Below are positions 18,976-30,300 of a stretch of 64,000 nt of DNA, piece by piece. The stretch lies in contig JAFEMH010001357.1 in NCBI GenBank assembly GCA_022495995.1, positions 189,001-253,000 of the forward strand, read 5' to 3'. The notes beneath the pieces were generated by a model that made no database searches, was not told where the DNA came from, and saw only the letters and a program-made list of their open reading frames with translations. Made by a program: the position numbers and the translations under genes. Within the stretch, counting starts at the first letter, position 1, and every line of letters starts with the position of its first letter. The DNA is from Adenophora triphylla var. japonica (Eukaryota; Streptophyta; Magnoliopsida; Asterales; Campanulaceae).

Positions 18976-20451
18976 GGAGGCGTCGTTCATCCAGTGGACT
19001 GTGATGAAGAGAGGCTCATTATGATCAGCCCCAAATTGAGGGAGGTCGAGATGCGTGAAAGTGATTATGTTCCCGTAGTGGATGTTTCCAATCAGTGTAC
19101 CACATCATCGGGAGTAGCATCAATAGGCACGAGAGTGCGAGCCGGAGCTTTCTTCCGGCTTTAGCTTATGGGGGTAGGACGAGGTGAGTAGAGACCGAGA
19201 GGAAATGTTGGCACTGTGTTTGCTTCAACCGGGTGAGCACGGGATCCTCTTTTTCGAGTGCAGGTTTCACTGTCTTAGCATAGGGGCGGCGATCTTCTTT
19301 AGGTGCTTGATCTGTGGCCTTCTTATACGCCTTGGGATTTCCTTGGAAGATCTGCCCGGATCGGGTCAACGTTAACTTCCTCATCGATCGTCTCTTGGTG
19401 GATTTCTTGATCTTTGCCAAGGTCAATGGGGAGCCCTTTTGGCTATTGGCCATTGGTTCGACGGGGTCTAGTGACGGTGAGGTGGCCCATGCGCTCCTTC
19501 TGGGTGGCCCTTATAACCGCTTCCCAAGTCACGAGGCTTTTGGGTTTGGGGTTGTGTTGTTGCCCCTTGGATGGCCCACGAGCTAGGGCGTCCTCCGATT
19601 CACTCTCGTAGGCGGCCTTGCTCATTGTTATCATGCAACAAGAGTTGCTATCGTCGGGACTCGGCGGCTTTTCGATTTCATCCCTTGGATGGCCCACGAG
19701 TTGTGGCTATCGGCCTCCATCTCATCGTATATCCTTTTCTTTCGGTCTTGCGGGTAGGGCGGCCACGGGTGAAGGATAGGCAACGTTCCCCTTCGGAGCT
19801 TGAGGTAGCGGCTCGATAGATGCGTGTCCAAATAAGGAGCACCGGGGTCCATTGTCGGGCCACTGTAGCAATTAGAAAGGCGTCATGTGGACTCATAGGT
19901 ATGAAGGCCACCGGGGGAGACGTTCAGATCGATAACCCTTTTCGGTGATTGCGAGGCATTCGCTGCGCTCGAGCGGCCCGGCGCGTGACCACTTACGGTT
20001 GTTACGCCATCCGTTCGTGGGAAGGAAGAAAAGATCCGATAACGTTTACGAATTCTTCATCTTCCGGGTATTTGAAACCCTCCATTTTCGACCAGTGCTT
20101 CAATAAACCCTCTCCATTCACCATTCAGGTTCTTATAAGGAACGTTGTGTTCTAGGATTTCGGATATGTACGGATCTAGGCGCGGGCTTTGCTGTCCCTC
20201 ATCCTCTGGAGTATCCGGGCATTGGCCACAAATGCATCTTACAAGTGACACCTCGTAGGGGTCTGTCTCCATTGGTATTTGATCCGCATTTCCTGGCGGT
20301 CCTTCATCGTTGCTTGCTGATAACCAACCATTGTGCCTGGCTCCCATGGGCTCATGATCGTTCCAGATTGTTTCCGGATCTGGGGCCTCAGTTGACTCTT
20401 CACTCTCGTCATCATCATCGTCATTGCTGTCGTCGGAATCTTCTTCCCATA
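18976..20451 (-). pseudogene. gag: Gag-side remnant of E2
   Basis: Minus-strand ORF fragments upstream of protease. The longest (from about 20,450 to 20,057) is acidic and contains WNDHEPMGARHNGWLSAS and EWRGFIEALVENGGFQ, typical of Ogre/Tat gag-pol polyproteins. No zinc knuckle was found. The frame is cut at 20,451 by the TGTTAG end of the E3 LTR. Confidence 0.55.
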
Positions 20452-21896
20452 TGTTAGTCAAATATATGCTTAGGCTTAGAATTGCTTAAACCCAATCACA
20501 ACAAGCATTAATGTGGACCCCTAATTTTAATTAGACCCAATAGAATTTTTCTATGTATGATAGGTCCCTTAATGCTAGTGCCAGTGTTTTTATTTCATGT
20601 AATTTTCTCAAGACCTTGAAGACTTGAAGGTGTGAAGATTTGCTCCCATGATATTTTCTGTAAGCTACTCGGTTTGCCACCCTAACCGGTTGAATTCCTA
20701 ACCGCTATGTCAATCTAACCGGTCGCCTATCTAGCCGATGTAACCTTCACGAGGTTTCATCCTATCCTTTGCAGTTAAGGCTTCCTCGGCAAGCTTTCCT
20801 CGGCCTAGCCTAACCGAAGCATTTATTGCTCCCAACTACCCGACAATCCCCTTAGCTAAAGTTGGTAAGGCAAGCATCTTTGAATAGACGCCGAAGTGAC
20901 ATTCCTACGGGCATCGAAGCTCAAAATAGATTGTCAAAATGACCGGTACTCACATCCTTTCAACCACTCTAGGAAAAATCTTCTCTCTCCTATCTCGGGC
21001 ATTTAATGCAAAGATCCTTCAATTCAAAGGCATGCACGATCAAGTCATCATTGCAATCTCTTCAAAGACAATGGCTCCTTTTCAAAGTTCTCTATAAATA
21101 GCTTCCACTGGAGCATTGAAGAAGGTGGGTGCATTTATGATTCTTGAGAGTGAGTTGCTCGAACTACCATCACTGAAAACTCCATAGTTCAAGGCATTCA
21201 ATTCAGTCCTCTTATTCACTAGACATCTCTGTTAGGACTTATACACCGTGCACCTCAATCAATAGTGTAGTGTTCCTTCATTAGATTACATCTGGAACAC
21301 ATTGATTGATTCACACACAACACCCTAGAGAAATCAGCTCAACTTGTGAGCACATCTCTAGAAAACACCGGGTCTTTATTGTAGCACGATCCGTTAGTGG
21401 TCACCTTTAGTTTGGCGACCTTCAATCTTTGGCTTGCAACTTGTAATAGGTAGATACCATTAATATAGTAGTGCACTTTCACAAATCCAAGTTCGACCAA
21501 ACTTGGTAGAGGACGTAGCGGTTATTTAACCTTTGTGAACCTCTTCCAAACAATGCGTCATTCTTACGTGCGTTTGTTTATTTATGTGTTGTAATGGCGG
21601 TTGACATTCTCTCAAGCTGGTCACAACCTATTGACTCAACCTCTTGCTCAACTTGTTTGTCTTACTTGGAAATATAATTTGTCATGTTTGCATAAGGATT
21701 TTTAATGGGTTGCTTTTGAAAACTCTACCTAACATTGAACCTAGCCTAACCTTTATTCATTTGTGCAAAACTTATCAAACGGTTAGCAAGTGTGTTTTCT
21801 TCAACTTTTTATCAAGACTAAGAGTTTTTAAGCGAAAAGTTTTAATCGGGCTATTCACCCCCCTCTAGCTGTTTCCCTCCTTTCGAGGACCTAACA
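20452..21896 (+). mobile_element. E3 left (5') LTR
   Basis: It starts TGTTAG and ends CTAACA (inverted ends), 1,445 bp. It matches 33,710-35,144 with scattered substitutions and indels. CTATAAATAGCTTCC at about 21,089 is the likely TATA box. Many AACCGRT heptamers occur. Confidence 0.9.
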
Positions 21897-21897
21897 A

Positions 21898-21910
21898 TTG
21901 GTATCAGAGC
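21898..21910 (+). promoter_or_regulatory. E3 primer-binding site
   Basis: TTGGTATCAGAGC right after the LTR, complementary to the 3' end of initiator tRNA-Met, the usual primer of Ty1/copia elements. Confidence 0.9.
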
Positions 21911-21967
21911 TTGCAATTTTCGAAAATCATTTTTCCAAGCTTAACCGCTTGAATTGCCAATTCCAAA

Positions 21968-24670
21968 ATGGCGGGAAAAATTATGCAAACATACAACTTG
22001 ACATCCGTTCCCATGTTGAACGATAACGAATTTCCAGTATGGAAAAAACGAGAATCATGCGGTACTTGGATTCAATAGATGATAGGTTAACTACGTAGTC
22101 GGAGATGGTCCAATGACACCCACGAAAATCAATCTTGCAACAAGAGCACCCAAAACTCCTCTCATGGATCATGCGGATAGAGAGTCGAACAAGACTTTGA
22201 GGTTTATGAAACTTATGTGCCAAAACCTCGTGAAGAATGGACGAGGATGACAAACTTTGTGATTCCTTAGACCGAAAAGCATTGCACATAATAACCTCGG
22301 GACTTGATGACGGTGTACAAACAAGTACAATGCTATGAGACCGCTCAACAAGTATGGCAAAGTCTTCTCAGATACTTTGAAGGAGATCAAGTGGCCAAGG
22401 ACAACAGACTCTACAAAAGCGTTGCTGAGTTTGAGTCCTTCAAGAAGAATCCAAATGAGACAATGAAGGAAACGTACGACCGATTCTGCGAGGTGAGTAA
22501 CTCTTGTGCATCTTTAGGTAGAGTCTATACCATGAAAGACCTAAACATGAGATTCCTCAATTCTCTTGGAGACTTGTGGCATGTGAAGGTTGCTATTTTG
22601 AAAGAATGCCGTGATTTGAATACTACTCATATCCAGAACATTGTGTCTACTTTGTTTCTATATGAGGAAGAGCTCAACCGGCTGAGTGGAGTTCAAAAAC
22701 AATTTAAAAATCTATCTTTGCCAGCTCAGACCGAGATCTTCCCTGGTTCTTCTATGCTTACCAGCCAAATTACCACCAATGATTCTCCCTCAACATCTCA
22801 GCCTCAACCAACTCTATCCAATACCTCCTCTATCACATCTCTTGAGGTAGAGGATGAATTTCTTTGCTTTCGCCGAAACTACGAAAGTTTAAGGATTTTA
22901 AGAAATCCACAGCAAATCATTTCAACCCAAAGCCTCATCCTTCCATAGATGCTGGGAATTTCCCCGAAAGAAAGGCCAAACCTCAACCTCAACCGATGGA
23001 AAGAATGCCCAAGGTGAGCTTGTGTGTTACAACTGTAGAAAACCCGGCCATTTTGCCTCCAAATGCCCTCAACCTAAATATGAATTTTTGAGGAAGAAAC
23101 CATTCAAGAAATTCCCTAGATCTAAATCTAAGAGTTTAGTTGCCGAGGATGGAACTGAAAAAGCTATGCCAGTCTGGTTTGAGACCGACTCTGAGAATGA
23201 AGATGCGACTATGCGACTCGGATGAAGATGCGTGTCAGTTTTGTTGCTATGGATGGAACCTATGAAAAACCCATCTCCCTGCAAACTCCTATTTTTAGAC
23301 ACCCCAATTCTAATGAACAATCATCCTATGTTGATCAGACTCCGCCTATGAGATCTCCCTTGACATTCTTTGATGAACCCATTTCTACTCCCAAGGCAGA
23401 TGCGGGTAACCCCTATAATTTCAAAATTCAAAACATAGGTGGATCCCTTTATGGTCAGTCTAAAACCTTGCCCACTCTCAGACCGCTGATGCAACCAATC
23501 CAACCGACCTATCAAGCTCAAGCCTTGCCGATTGCTTCCTATCAACCGACGCTTGAGACCCGACCGATTCACTTAAAGCCTCTAACCGAACCTAGCCCTC
23601 AACCGATATCTTCACTACCAAATTTTGATCCCAACTTTGAACCATCATCCTCTTCCTCTCGGCCCTACGTTGACCCTATGCCCAATATGTCAAAGTCTGA
23701 AATGGCGGAGGTGATGAATGAGCTCTTCTCCGATTTTGAAAAATTAAATGAAGCTCACAAAATCATGGTTGATAATTTTAAAGTGATCACTCTTGAAAAT
23801 GATTCTTTGAAAAGTTTGAAATAAAAACTTTGAAAGAAATTAAGCTAGAGTCGAGATCGAGTTGAAGAAGGATAATCAAGAGCTCACTTGAGAGACTAAA
23901 CATTTACATTTGTCAAATTGCGATCTTGTGTCAAGAAATAATTCTCTTTGTAAAACCATTGACACGTTTTCAAAATCACGAATTGCTTTGTGGAGACCAT
24001 CATTCAAGATCGGTTATCTCTAACCGAGATGTAACTACTGGTATAAGTTTTAACTCCGGCGGTGATGACATCGACAAAGCAAAGACAAATCGGTTAAGGA
24101 GTGCATCTCGAGAACTTGATAGGCAAATTTGATGATGCTCAATCCAAAAAGATTATGAAGGAGTTAACCAAACCTTTCAAATCTGTCCCTCACACCTATC
24201 CTAATGGACGGGTACGGATGAAAGCCTATACGAGCAAAAACAAATCTCAATGGACCGAGGTAGGCGATCTGAGTTAGGACAATATGTTCCACTTAGTGAT
24301 GGCAAAAGCAAAGGTGGAATTAAAATTGTTGATAGTGTTGCGGAGTCGGGAATCCTCAGCCGTAAGGTAACCGACATCGGTAAGGGTATGACCAGGTCAA
24401 TCAGCCGTCCTTGGTCACCCAACCGGTAAAGGCAACCCAACCGGTAAAGGCATTCCTAAACCGATGCAACGAGATTAACAAAGGTAATTCCATCACCTTC
24501 GTCCCCAAAGGATCTGTCTGCTCAATCGGTTAATCCCTCTGAAGCATTGGCAAAATTGAACATCAATTCATCTAAGCCTCCTCGGCCATCTTCTAATAAA
24601 TGTGTAAATTGTGGTTTTATTGGTCACAAGGCTTATGAATGCCTCTTGAAGCACCTATCTGGACCCATTT
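21968..24670 (+). pseudogene. gag: E3 gag
   Basis: The likely start is the ATG at 21,968 (MAGKIMQ, then SVPMLNDNEFPVWKKR), with a frameshift soon after. The frame 22,304-22,948 has QQVWQSLLRYFEGD, FESFKKNPNETMKE and MKDLNMRFLNSL, a UBN2-type gag domain. A CCHC knuckle CYNCRKPGHFASKCP lies at about 23,025-23,069. A second knuckle-like CVNCGFIGHKAYEC lies at 24,601-24,642. The segment between is Pro/Gln-rich. Several frameshifts. Confidence 0.75.
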
Positions 24671-24779
24671 GAGTCTAAAAGCTCGGGTGGTGGCCAGTAT
24701 GGCTACGTGAGGAACTAACTCTTTGGACCCAAAAGAATAAGGGGGACCATAAGCTTCTTGTTTTATTTCGGGAATGCTT

Positions 24780-26110
24780 AATGGCCTCAGCCGATTTCGG
24801 TAAGGATGTTTGGATTATGGACGGTGGATGCTCTAGGCATATGGTGGTCATGCCGATCTCCTAACCGATGCTGGAAGAAAGCATCTGGTCCTCCGAGTTG
24901 TCTTTGGTGACAACGCAAAGGGTAAAATTATCGGTCGAGGATCCATCAAAAGAGGTACGGTAATTGTACGGAAGGTATCTTTGGTGGATGGTCTAAAACA
25001 CAACCTTCTCTCTATTTCACAATTTTGCGACAAGGGTATGCATTGTGTTTTCAATTCTTCCAAGCTTTGCTATGTGAAAGACATTGCTACGGGTGAAACG
25101 CTTCTCCTTGGATATAGAAAAGGTAACGTATATGCCATAGATTTAAACAATATCTCGAATGTTACTAATGTTTGTTTTGTAGCTAAGAACATCGGTGAGA
25201 ATTCTGGCTATGGCACAAGAGACTCGATCACACGAACTTCAAATATCTATCCAAGGCGGCCAATAAAAATCTTGTCGCCGGCTTACCTCGGGTGTCTGGC
25301 GATCATGGAAGGAAATGTAGAGCACGCCAATTGGGAAAACAACATAAAGAATCTTTCCACGGCAAGCCACTGCATGTCCACTTCTAGGTGCCTCCAAGCG
25401 CTACATATGGATCTGTTTGGCCCCACAACTACTTGCCAGGTTTGGGGGTAGCGAGATATGCCTTGGTTGTTGTAGACGATTTCTCAAGATATACCAGGTA
25501 GAGATGTTTGCTTCAAAAGATGATACATATGAAGTTGCTACCAGATTATTCCGTCTACTTCAAACCCAAAGAATGTGATATCATCGGTATGAGATCGAGA
25601 TAATGGAACGGAGTTCAAAAATCTTGGGATCGCTCGATCTTTGTGATGATCACGGAATAGACCATAATTTCTCATTTCTTTGGTACACCGCAACAAAATG
25701 GTGTAGTTGAGAGAAAGAACGAGGACATTGATCGAAGCTGGAAAAACAATGATATCCGAAGCTAGGCTTCCCAGTATTTTTGGGCCGAAGCTATTCACAC
25801 GGCTTGCTTCACCCGAGGAATAGATCTTTGGTCAACAAGTTTCACAACAAGACCCCTTATGAGGCGTGGCGTGGCGGGATCCCCAATATTAGTTATTTCA
25901 AGATCTTGGAATTTGCAAATGCTATGTTCTTTACAACGGTAAAGATCGCCGAGGTAAATTTGATGAAAAAGGCGATGAAGGCATTTTTGTGGGATACGCC
26001 AAGCACGGTAAGGCATTTAGAGTTTTTAATAAACGGTTGTTGAAAATTGTTGAATCTGTTCATGTTACTTTTGATGAATTTGATTTGCTAGAGTCGACAA
26101 GGCTCCAAAT
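24780..26110 (+). pseudogene. pol: E3 protease and integrase
   Basis: WIMDGGCSRHM at about 24,813-24,845 is the protease active site (DGG instead of the usual DSG). The frame 24,981-25,451 has LVDGLKHNLLSISQFCDKG, then a pre-integrase region and ALHMDLFGPT at the start of the integrase core. Later pieces to about 26,100 (NKTPYEAWRGG, YFKILE) are integrase core in shifted frames. Not functional. Confidence 0.75.
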
Positions 26111-26499
26111 TATCTTGATAGTTACGGTGTTTTTGAGACAGTGAAACGAGATAATCAAAACTCCTAATCAATCCACCGGCATCAACGCAAATCGGTCTCC
26201 GGCTCAACCGTCGGCTTCTAATGGTGTAACCTATAGAGACCTAGTTGATGACTCCTTCTTTCCTCAATCGGTTAGGCAATCAATTAGTCAAACTCGGCCC
26301 GGTAGATCCCTTACCAACTAGTCCTCGGATTACAACTTCCAATTCATCACACAGCCGAACCAATTTCACCCATCAACTTACCATTTCCATCTCCAATTAC
26401 CGACCACCATCATCGAGTCACCCTCACCTAACCGATCACCTCAACCGGTCTCCTCTCCCTCAACCGATTCCACTCCTCCCATAGAAACCTTAAGACAGG

Positions 26500-28190
26500 A
26501 GTCGGTCAGGCTAGACCTACCTAGGGAAGTGAGACCAGTTAGAAATCATCCCTTAGAAAATGTTATTGGTGATGTCTTTGGACCTAGATTGACTAGAGGC
26601 CAATTAAGAAACTTAGAAGAACAACATGGTTTATTTTCCTCTGCTATGGTCTCCAACATAGAACCAAAGAAGACTCGATGAAGCACTTGATGACCCCGGT
26701 GGGTAGAAGCTATGCAAGAAGAGCTTAACCGGTTTGATAGATGCAAAGTTTGGGAATTAGTGCCTAGACCTAGTGATCAAACGGTGATTGGAACGAAATG
26801 GGTTTATAGAAATAAATTGGATGAGTCGGAAAAATTATAAGAAATAAAGCCGGATTAGTGGCAAAGGATATAGACGGGAGGAAGGAATAGACTATGATGA
26901 GACTTTTGCTCCCGTAGCTAGATTAGAAGCCATTAGGTTATTTCTTGCCTATACAGCCTACAAAGAATTTAAGCTATATCAAATGGACGTGAAAAGTGCC
27001 TTTCTCAATGGTGAACTTCAAGAGCTTGTTTATGTAGATCAACCTCCCGGTTTTGAAGATCCTAAGAAGCCTAACCATGTCTACAAGTTGAATAAAGCTT
27101 TGTACGGCCTCAAGCAAGCACCTCGAGCATGGTATGAAACTCTCTCCAAATTCCTACTTAGTGAGAAGTTCGAGCGAGGTAAAATCGACACCACTTTATT
27201 TATTGCAAAGCATAATGGTCATTCATTGTTAGTTCAAATATATGTTGATGACATAATTTTTGGATCTACTAACGAAAAATTATGCAAGAGATTTGAGAAA
27301 CTTATGCGAGCAAATTTGAGATGAGCATGATGGGTGAGCTAACCTTTTTCCTTGGACTTCAAGTCAAGCAAACCCAAGAAGGTATTTTCATCAATCAAGC
27401 CAAATATACCAAAGATCTAATCAAGAAATTTGGACTTGATTCCGCTCATCCTCAAAGCACTCCCATGGCCACAAATGTACACTTAGACAATAAAAGGCAG
27501 AATCCGGTAAGAAAGTAGATATGACACTCTACCGAGGTATGATAGGTTCTCTACTTTACTTAACCGCGAGTAGGCCGAGATATCATGTCTGCCGTATGTG
27601 TATGTGCTAGATTTCAAGCTGACCCTAGAGAATCTCATTTGCAAGCTGTCAAAAGAATCATCAGATATCTTGTGGGAACTGCTAACTTAGGTTTGTGGTA
27701 CCCGAAAGATTCATCGTTTACACTAATTGGTTATTCAGATGCTGATTTTGCGGCTTGTAGGGTCACCGGGAAAAGTACTAGTGGAACTGTCAATTTCTAG
27801 GTAACCGGTTGGTTTCTACAGTCGTGCAAGAAGCAGGCATCAATTTCCACTTCTACGGCGGAAGTGAGTACATAGCCATTTGGAAGTTGCTTTGTTCACA
27901 AATTCTATGGATGAAGCAACAAGCGGTGGACTATGAAATCCCTCAAGAAGTATGTCCTATTTATTGTGATAATACCTCGGCCATATCGGTCTCCAACAAT
28001 CTGTGATGCATTCAAAGACCAAGCACATAGACATCAAATATCACTTCCTCAAGGATCACGTTGAAAAGGGTAACATTGTTCTTTTAAAAGTCCATGCGAT
28101 TATCAACTAGGCGATATTTTGACAAAACCTTTGGACATTAAAAGATTTGAATTCCTTAGAGGAGAACTAGGCATGATTGATATTCGTTAA
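26500..28190 (+). pseudogene. pol: E3 reverse transcriptase and RNase H
   Basis: 26,983-27,324 is open: [34 protein letters not shown] and the catalytic YVDD at 27,241-27,252. It continues after a frameshift with [19 protein letters not shown]. RNase H pieces follow: AVKRIIRYLVGT, GYSDADFA and YCDNTSAI. At least three frameshifts separate the blocks. Confidence 0.85.
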
Positions 28191-28794
28191 TTTATTGTGC
28201 TAACCTTGCTGTCTGTAAAAGCTCTCAACCGATCATGATGATGCCTCACTTGATTATGCTCAACCGATGCTCTTGTCCTACTCTCAACCGGTATGAAAGA
28301 TACCCTAACCGATTTAAAGCAGCGAGTGGTCACCCTAACCGATGCAAAAGTCGTCTCTCCTAACCGATCAATTTTCTTTGTCTAACCGATCATATCCTGA
28401 CCGGTCAAGCCTAATGTGGTGACGTCAGCTCAACCGATTGATCATCACCGAGCCGACAAGTCCCATCAATCCTATCAGCCGTCTACCGCCTTTCCCTATA
28501 CTGACAAAGCATCATTGATGTTCCCCACTCCCTCCTACTACCGTCCTTTTTGTACTTGATGATTGGTCAAATTTAAAATTTTGTGACCAAAAAGGTAACT
28601 TCTGTATCTTTCCAGTTTATCAAAAGGTTATCTTTTTGTCATTATTGCATTATGGTTTAACTGCTGCACACACGTACCTAGTTTTTATCCCACATATTTA
28701 AAATCGTGTTCAATATCTTTTTAAATATCTGTGCCATGCAGTTGAAACGTTTTCTTTATTACAAGAAACCTCTCCGTCTTCTATCACTCTCTTC
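28191..28794 (+). other. E3 spacer between pol and accessory gene
   Basis: No ORF. Dense in AACCGRT heptamers up to about 28,500, then AT-rich DNA leading to the TATA box at 28,795. Confidence 0.5.
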
Positions 28795-29054
28795 TATATA
28801 AGGAAATTCAATACTTCATTCAAACTTTCCGATTTCCTCTCTCTCTCTCCAAAAGCTTTGAACTTTCAAGTATTCAAAATCCATTCTCTTTGTTCTTCGA
28901 ACTCTAATCCTTTCTGGTAAAGTTTTTCTAAATACTCAAATTCTTTTAACTTGAAGAACTAGAACTATTTTCAAAATCATAACCCCACTTACATTGTTTT
29001 CGTTTGAAATATGTTCTAACTTAGAATGTTTTTGATTCCTAAATCTTTTGACAG
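28795..29054 (+). promoter_or_regulatory. Internal promoter and leader intron of the E3 accessory gene
   Basis: A TATATAAGG box (28,795-28,803) is followed by a CT-rich leader (28,835-28,855). A GTAAAG donor at 28,917 and a CTTTTGACAG acceptor ending at 29,054 define a possible 138-bp intron placed directly before the ATG at 29,055. These are the parts of a normal plant promoter and 5' leader. Function is inferred. Confidence 0.5.
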
Positions 29055-30107
29055 ATGGCTCCCAAACCGACTAAGAAAGACATTTTCGGAGGTTACATTC
29101 TACCAAGCTTCTTCGAATCTGAAGAAGGGAAGACCCTCCAAGCCATGCTAGTTGCTTCCGGGTTGTTGCCGTTCTTGATGCCAGAGGGGAATAATGATAT
29201 TCTGTATGAGCTTGTCAATGAGTTCTTCAACAATGGAGTGGTTGATGATAATCCCAAGCCCGGTGTTGTTTCTCACATTACTTCTTCTGTTGGTGGTTTT
29301 TCTGTGGATTTCTCCCCATCCTCCATAGCCGAAGCGTTCCCTACTCTTCCCTCAACTGGTTCATCTTCTGTCACTTCAAAGGATATGGAAGCCGCCTGGG
29401 CCACCGTCCGTGGAACCGATCCATTCGTGACCGGTGAAGGGAACAAGAAAGCTGATTTGGACGCTGTTCACTATGCCCTAACTGAAGTCATTGACCGATG
29501 TGTGATTTGCCGGTCTTCTCATCATTGTATCACCATGATACAATGGGAAGCGATGGCCGCCGTTATGCTTCAAAGGAGATTCAACTGGTGCTCCTTCATC
29601 TATCGTGTTATCCTTATTGCATTCAAGAAATTCCAAAAGGAGAAGCCCTTGTCCAGATCTAACAAGGCCAAGCCCATTCATTATCTCTTAATGAGCAGAA
29701 TCCTCATGAGAATTCCTTCTATCTTTACCATTTCTGGTGGTCAGCCTTCTGTTCCTAAGTCCTTTGTCAAAGCTTTCGACAAGGCCGATCAAGCAAGGAT
29801 TCTTAGAGAAGCCAAACCGATGGCCCCCATTGCTGCTCCAACCGAAGCCCAACCGGCTAAGAAGAAGACCTCTCAACCGAAGAAGAAGCAGACAACCGAT
29901 ATCCCCAAACCGGTCTCTCAACCTCAGTCTTCTCAACCGATCCCTTCTCCGGCTAAAAGAAAATCCCCGAACCGAGCATCGAAGACAGAGAACCCATCTC
30001 CACCGTTATCCGACCTAAAAAGTCTGCTAGAAAACCCTCCAAACCAATTACTCCTCCTCCAGCCACTTCAAAATCAAAGCCAATCCCAAAAACTCCTTCC
30101 CAAATAG
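29055..30107 (+). CDS. E3 accessory ORF, N-terminal part
   Basis: 350 codons starting MAPKPTKKDIFGGYILPSF. The first 210 residues look globular (QGLLPFL-like hydrophobic stretches, RRFNWCSFIYRVILIAFKKF). Then comes a Lys/Pro/Ser-rich segment with repeated QP and KKK. No transmembrane helix or signal peptide stands out, so it does not look like an envelope protein. The last 30-40 codons are probably out of frame: in another frame the Lys/Pro-rich stretch continues (AKENAKRRKRIEADISSFIP). It is likely the front of the protein that continues at 30,301. Position downstream of pol matches the extra region of SIRE-type elements; function unknown. Confidence 0.6.
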   Translation: MAPKPTKKDIFGGYILPSFFESEEGKTLQAMLVASGLLPFLMPEGNNDILYELVNEFFNNGVVDDNPKPGVVSHITSSVGGFSVDFSPSSIAEAFPTLPSTGSSSVTSKDMEAAWATVRGTDPFVTGEGNKKADLDAVHYALTEVIDRCVICRSSHHCITMIQWEAMAAVMLQRRFNWCSFIYRVILIAFKKFQKEKPLSRSNKAKPIHYLLMSRILMRIPSIFTISGGQPSVPKSFVKAFDKADQARILREAKPMAPIAAPTEAQPAKKKTSQPKKKQTTDIPKPVSQPQSSQPIPSPAKRKSPNRASKTENPSPPLSDLKSLLENPPNQLLLLQPLQNQSQSQKLLPK

Positions 30108-30300
30108 CCAAGGAAAATGCAAAAAGGAGAAAGAGAATTGAAGCTGATATTTCTTCATTCATACCCTTTATCCCCAACCGTTTACTTAGCCATGACACCT
30201 TGACCGATGATATACCTATCACCGGTCACGCCTCTAATCCCTCTTACCGACGATGCCAACCGATCAGAAATCCTACCTTCCACATTTTCCATAACAATCC

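Larger units (their letters stand above)
6837..20451 (-). mobile_element. E2: decayed Tat-type Ty3/gypsy retrotransposon
   Basis: Order on the minus strand: gag-like remnant (20,451-about 19,000), protease (18,970-18,600), a linker, a deletion replacing RT and RNase H (about 17,275), integrase (17,270-16,545). These are followed by two plus-strand accessory genes (14,459-15,990 and 11,298-13,869), a 70-bp minisatellite, and the 3' LTR (8,594-6,837). Its gag end is cut at 20,451 by the 5' LTR of E3; no 5' LTR of E2 was found. Many frameshifts show an old, inactive copy. Confidence 0.8.
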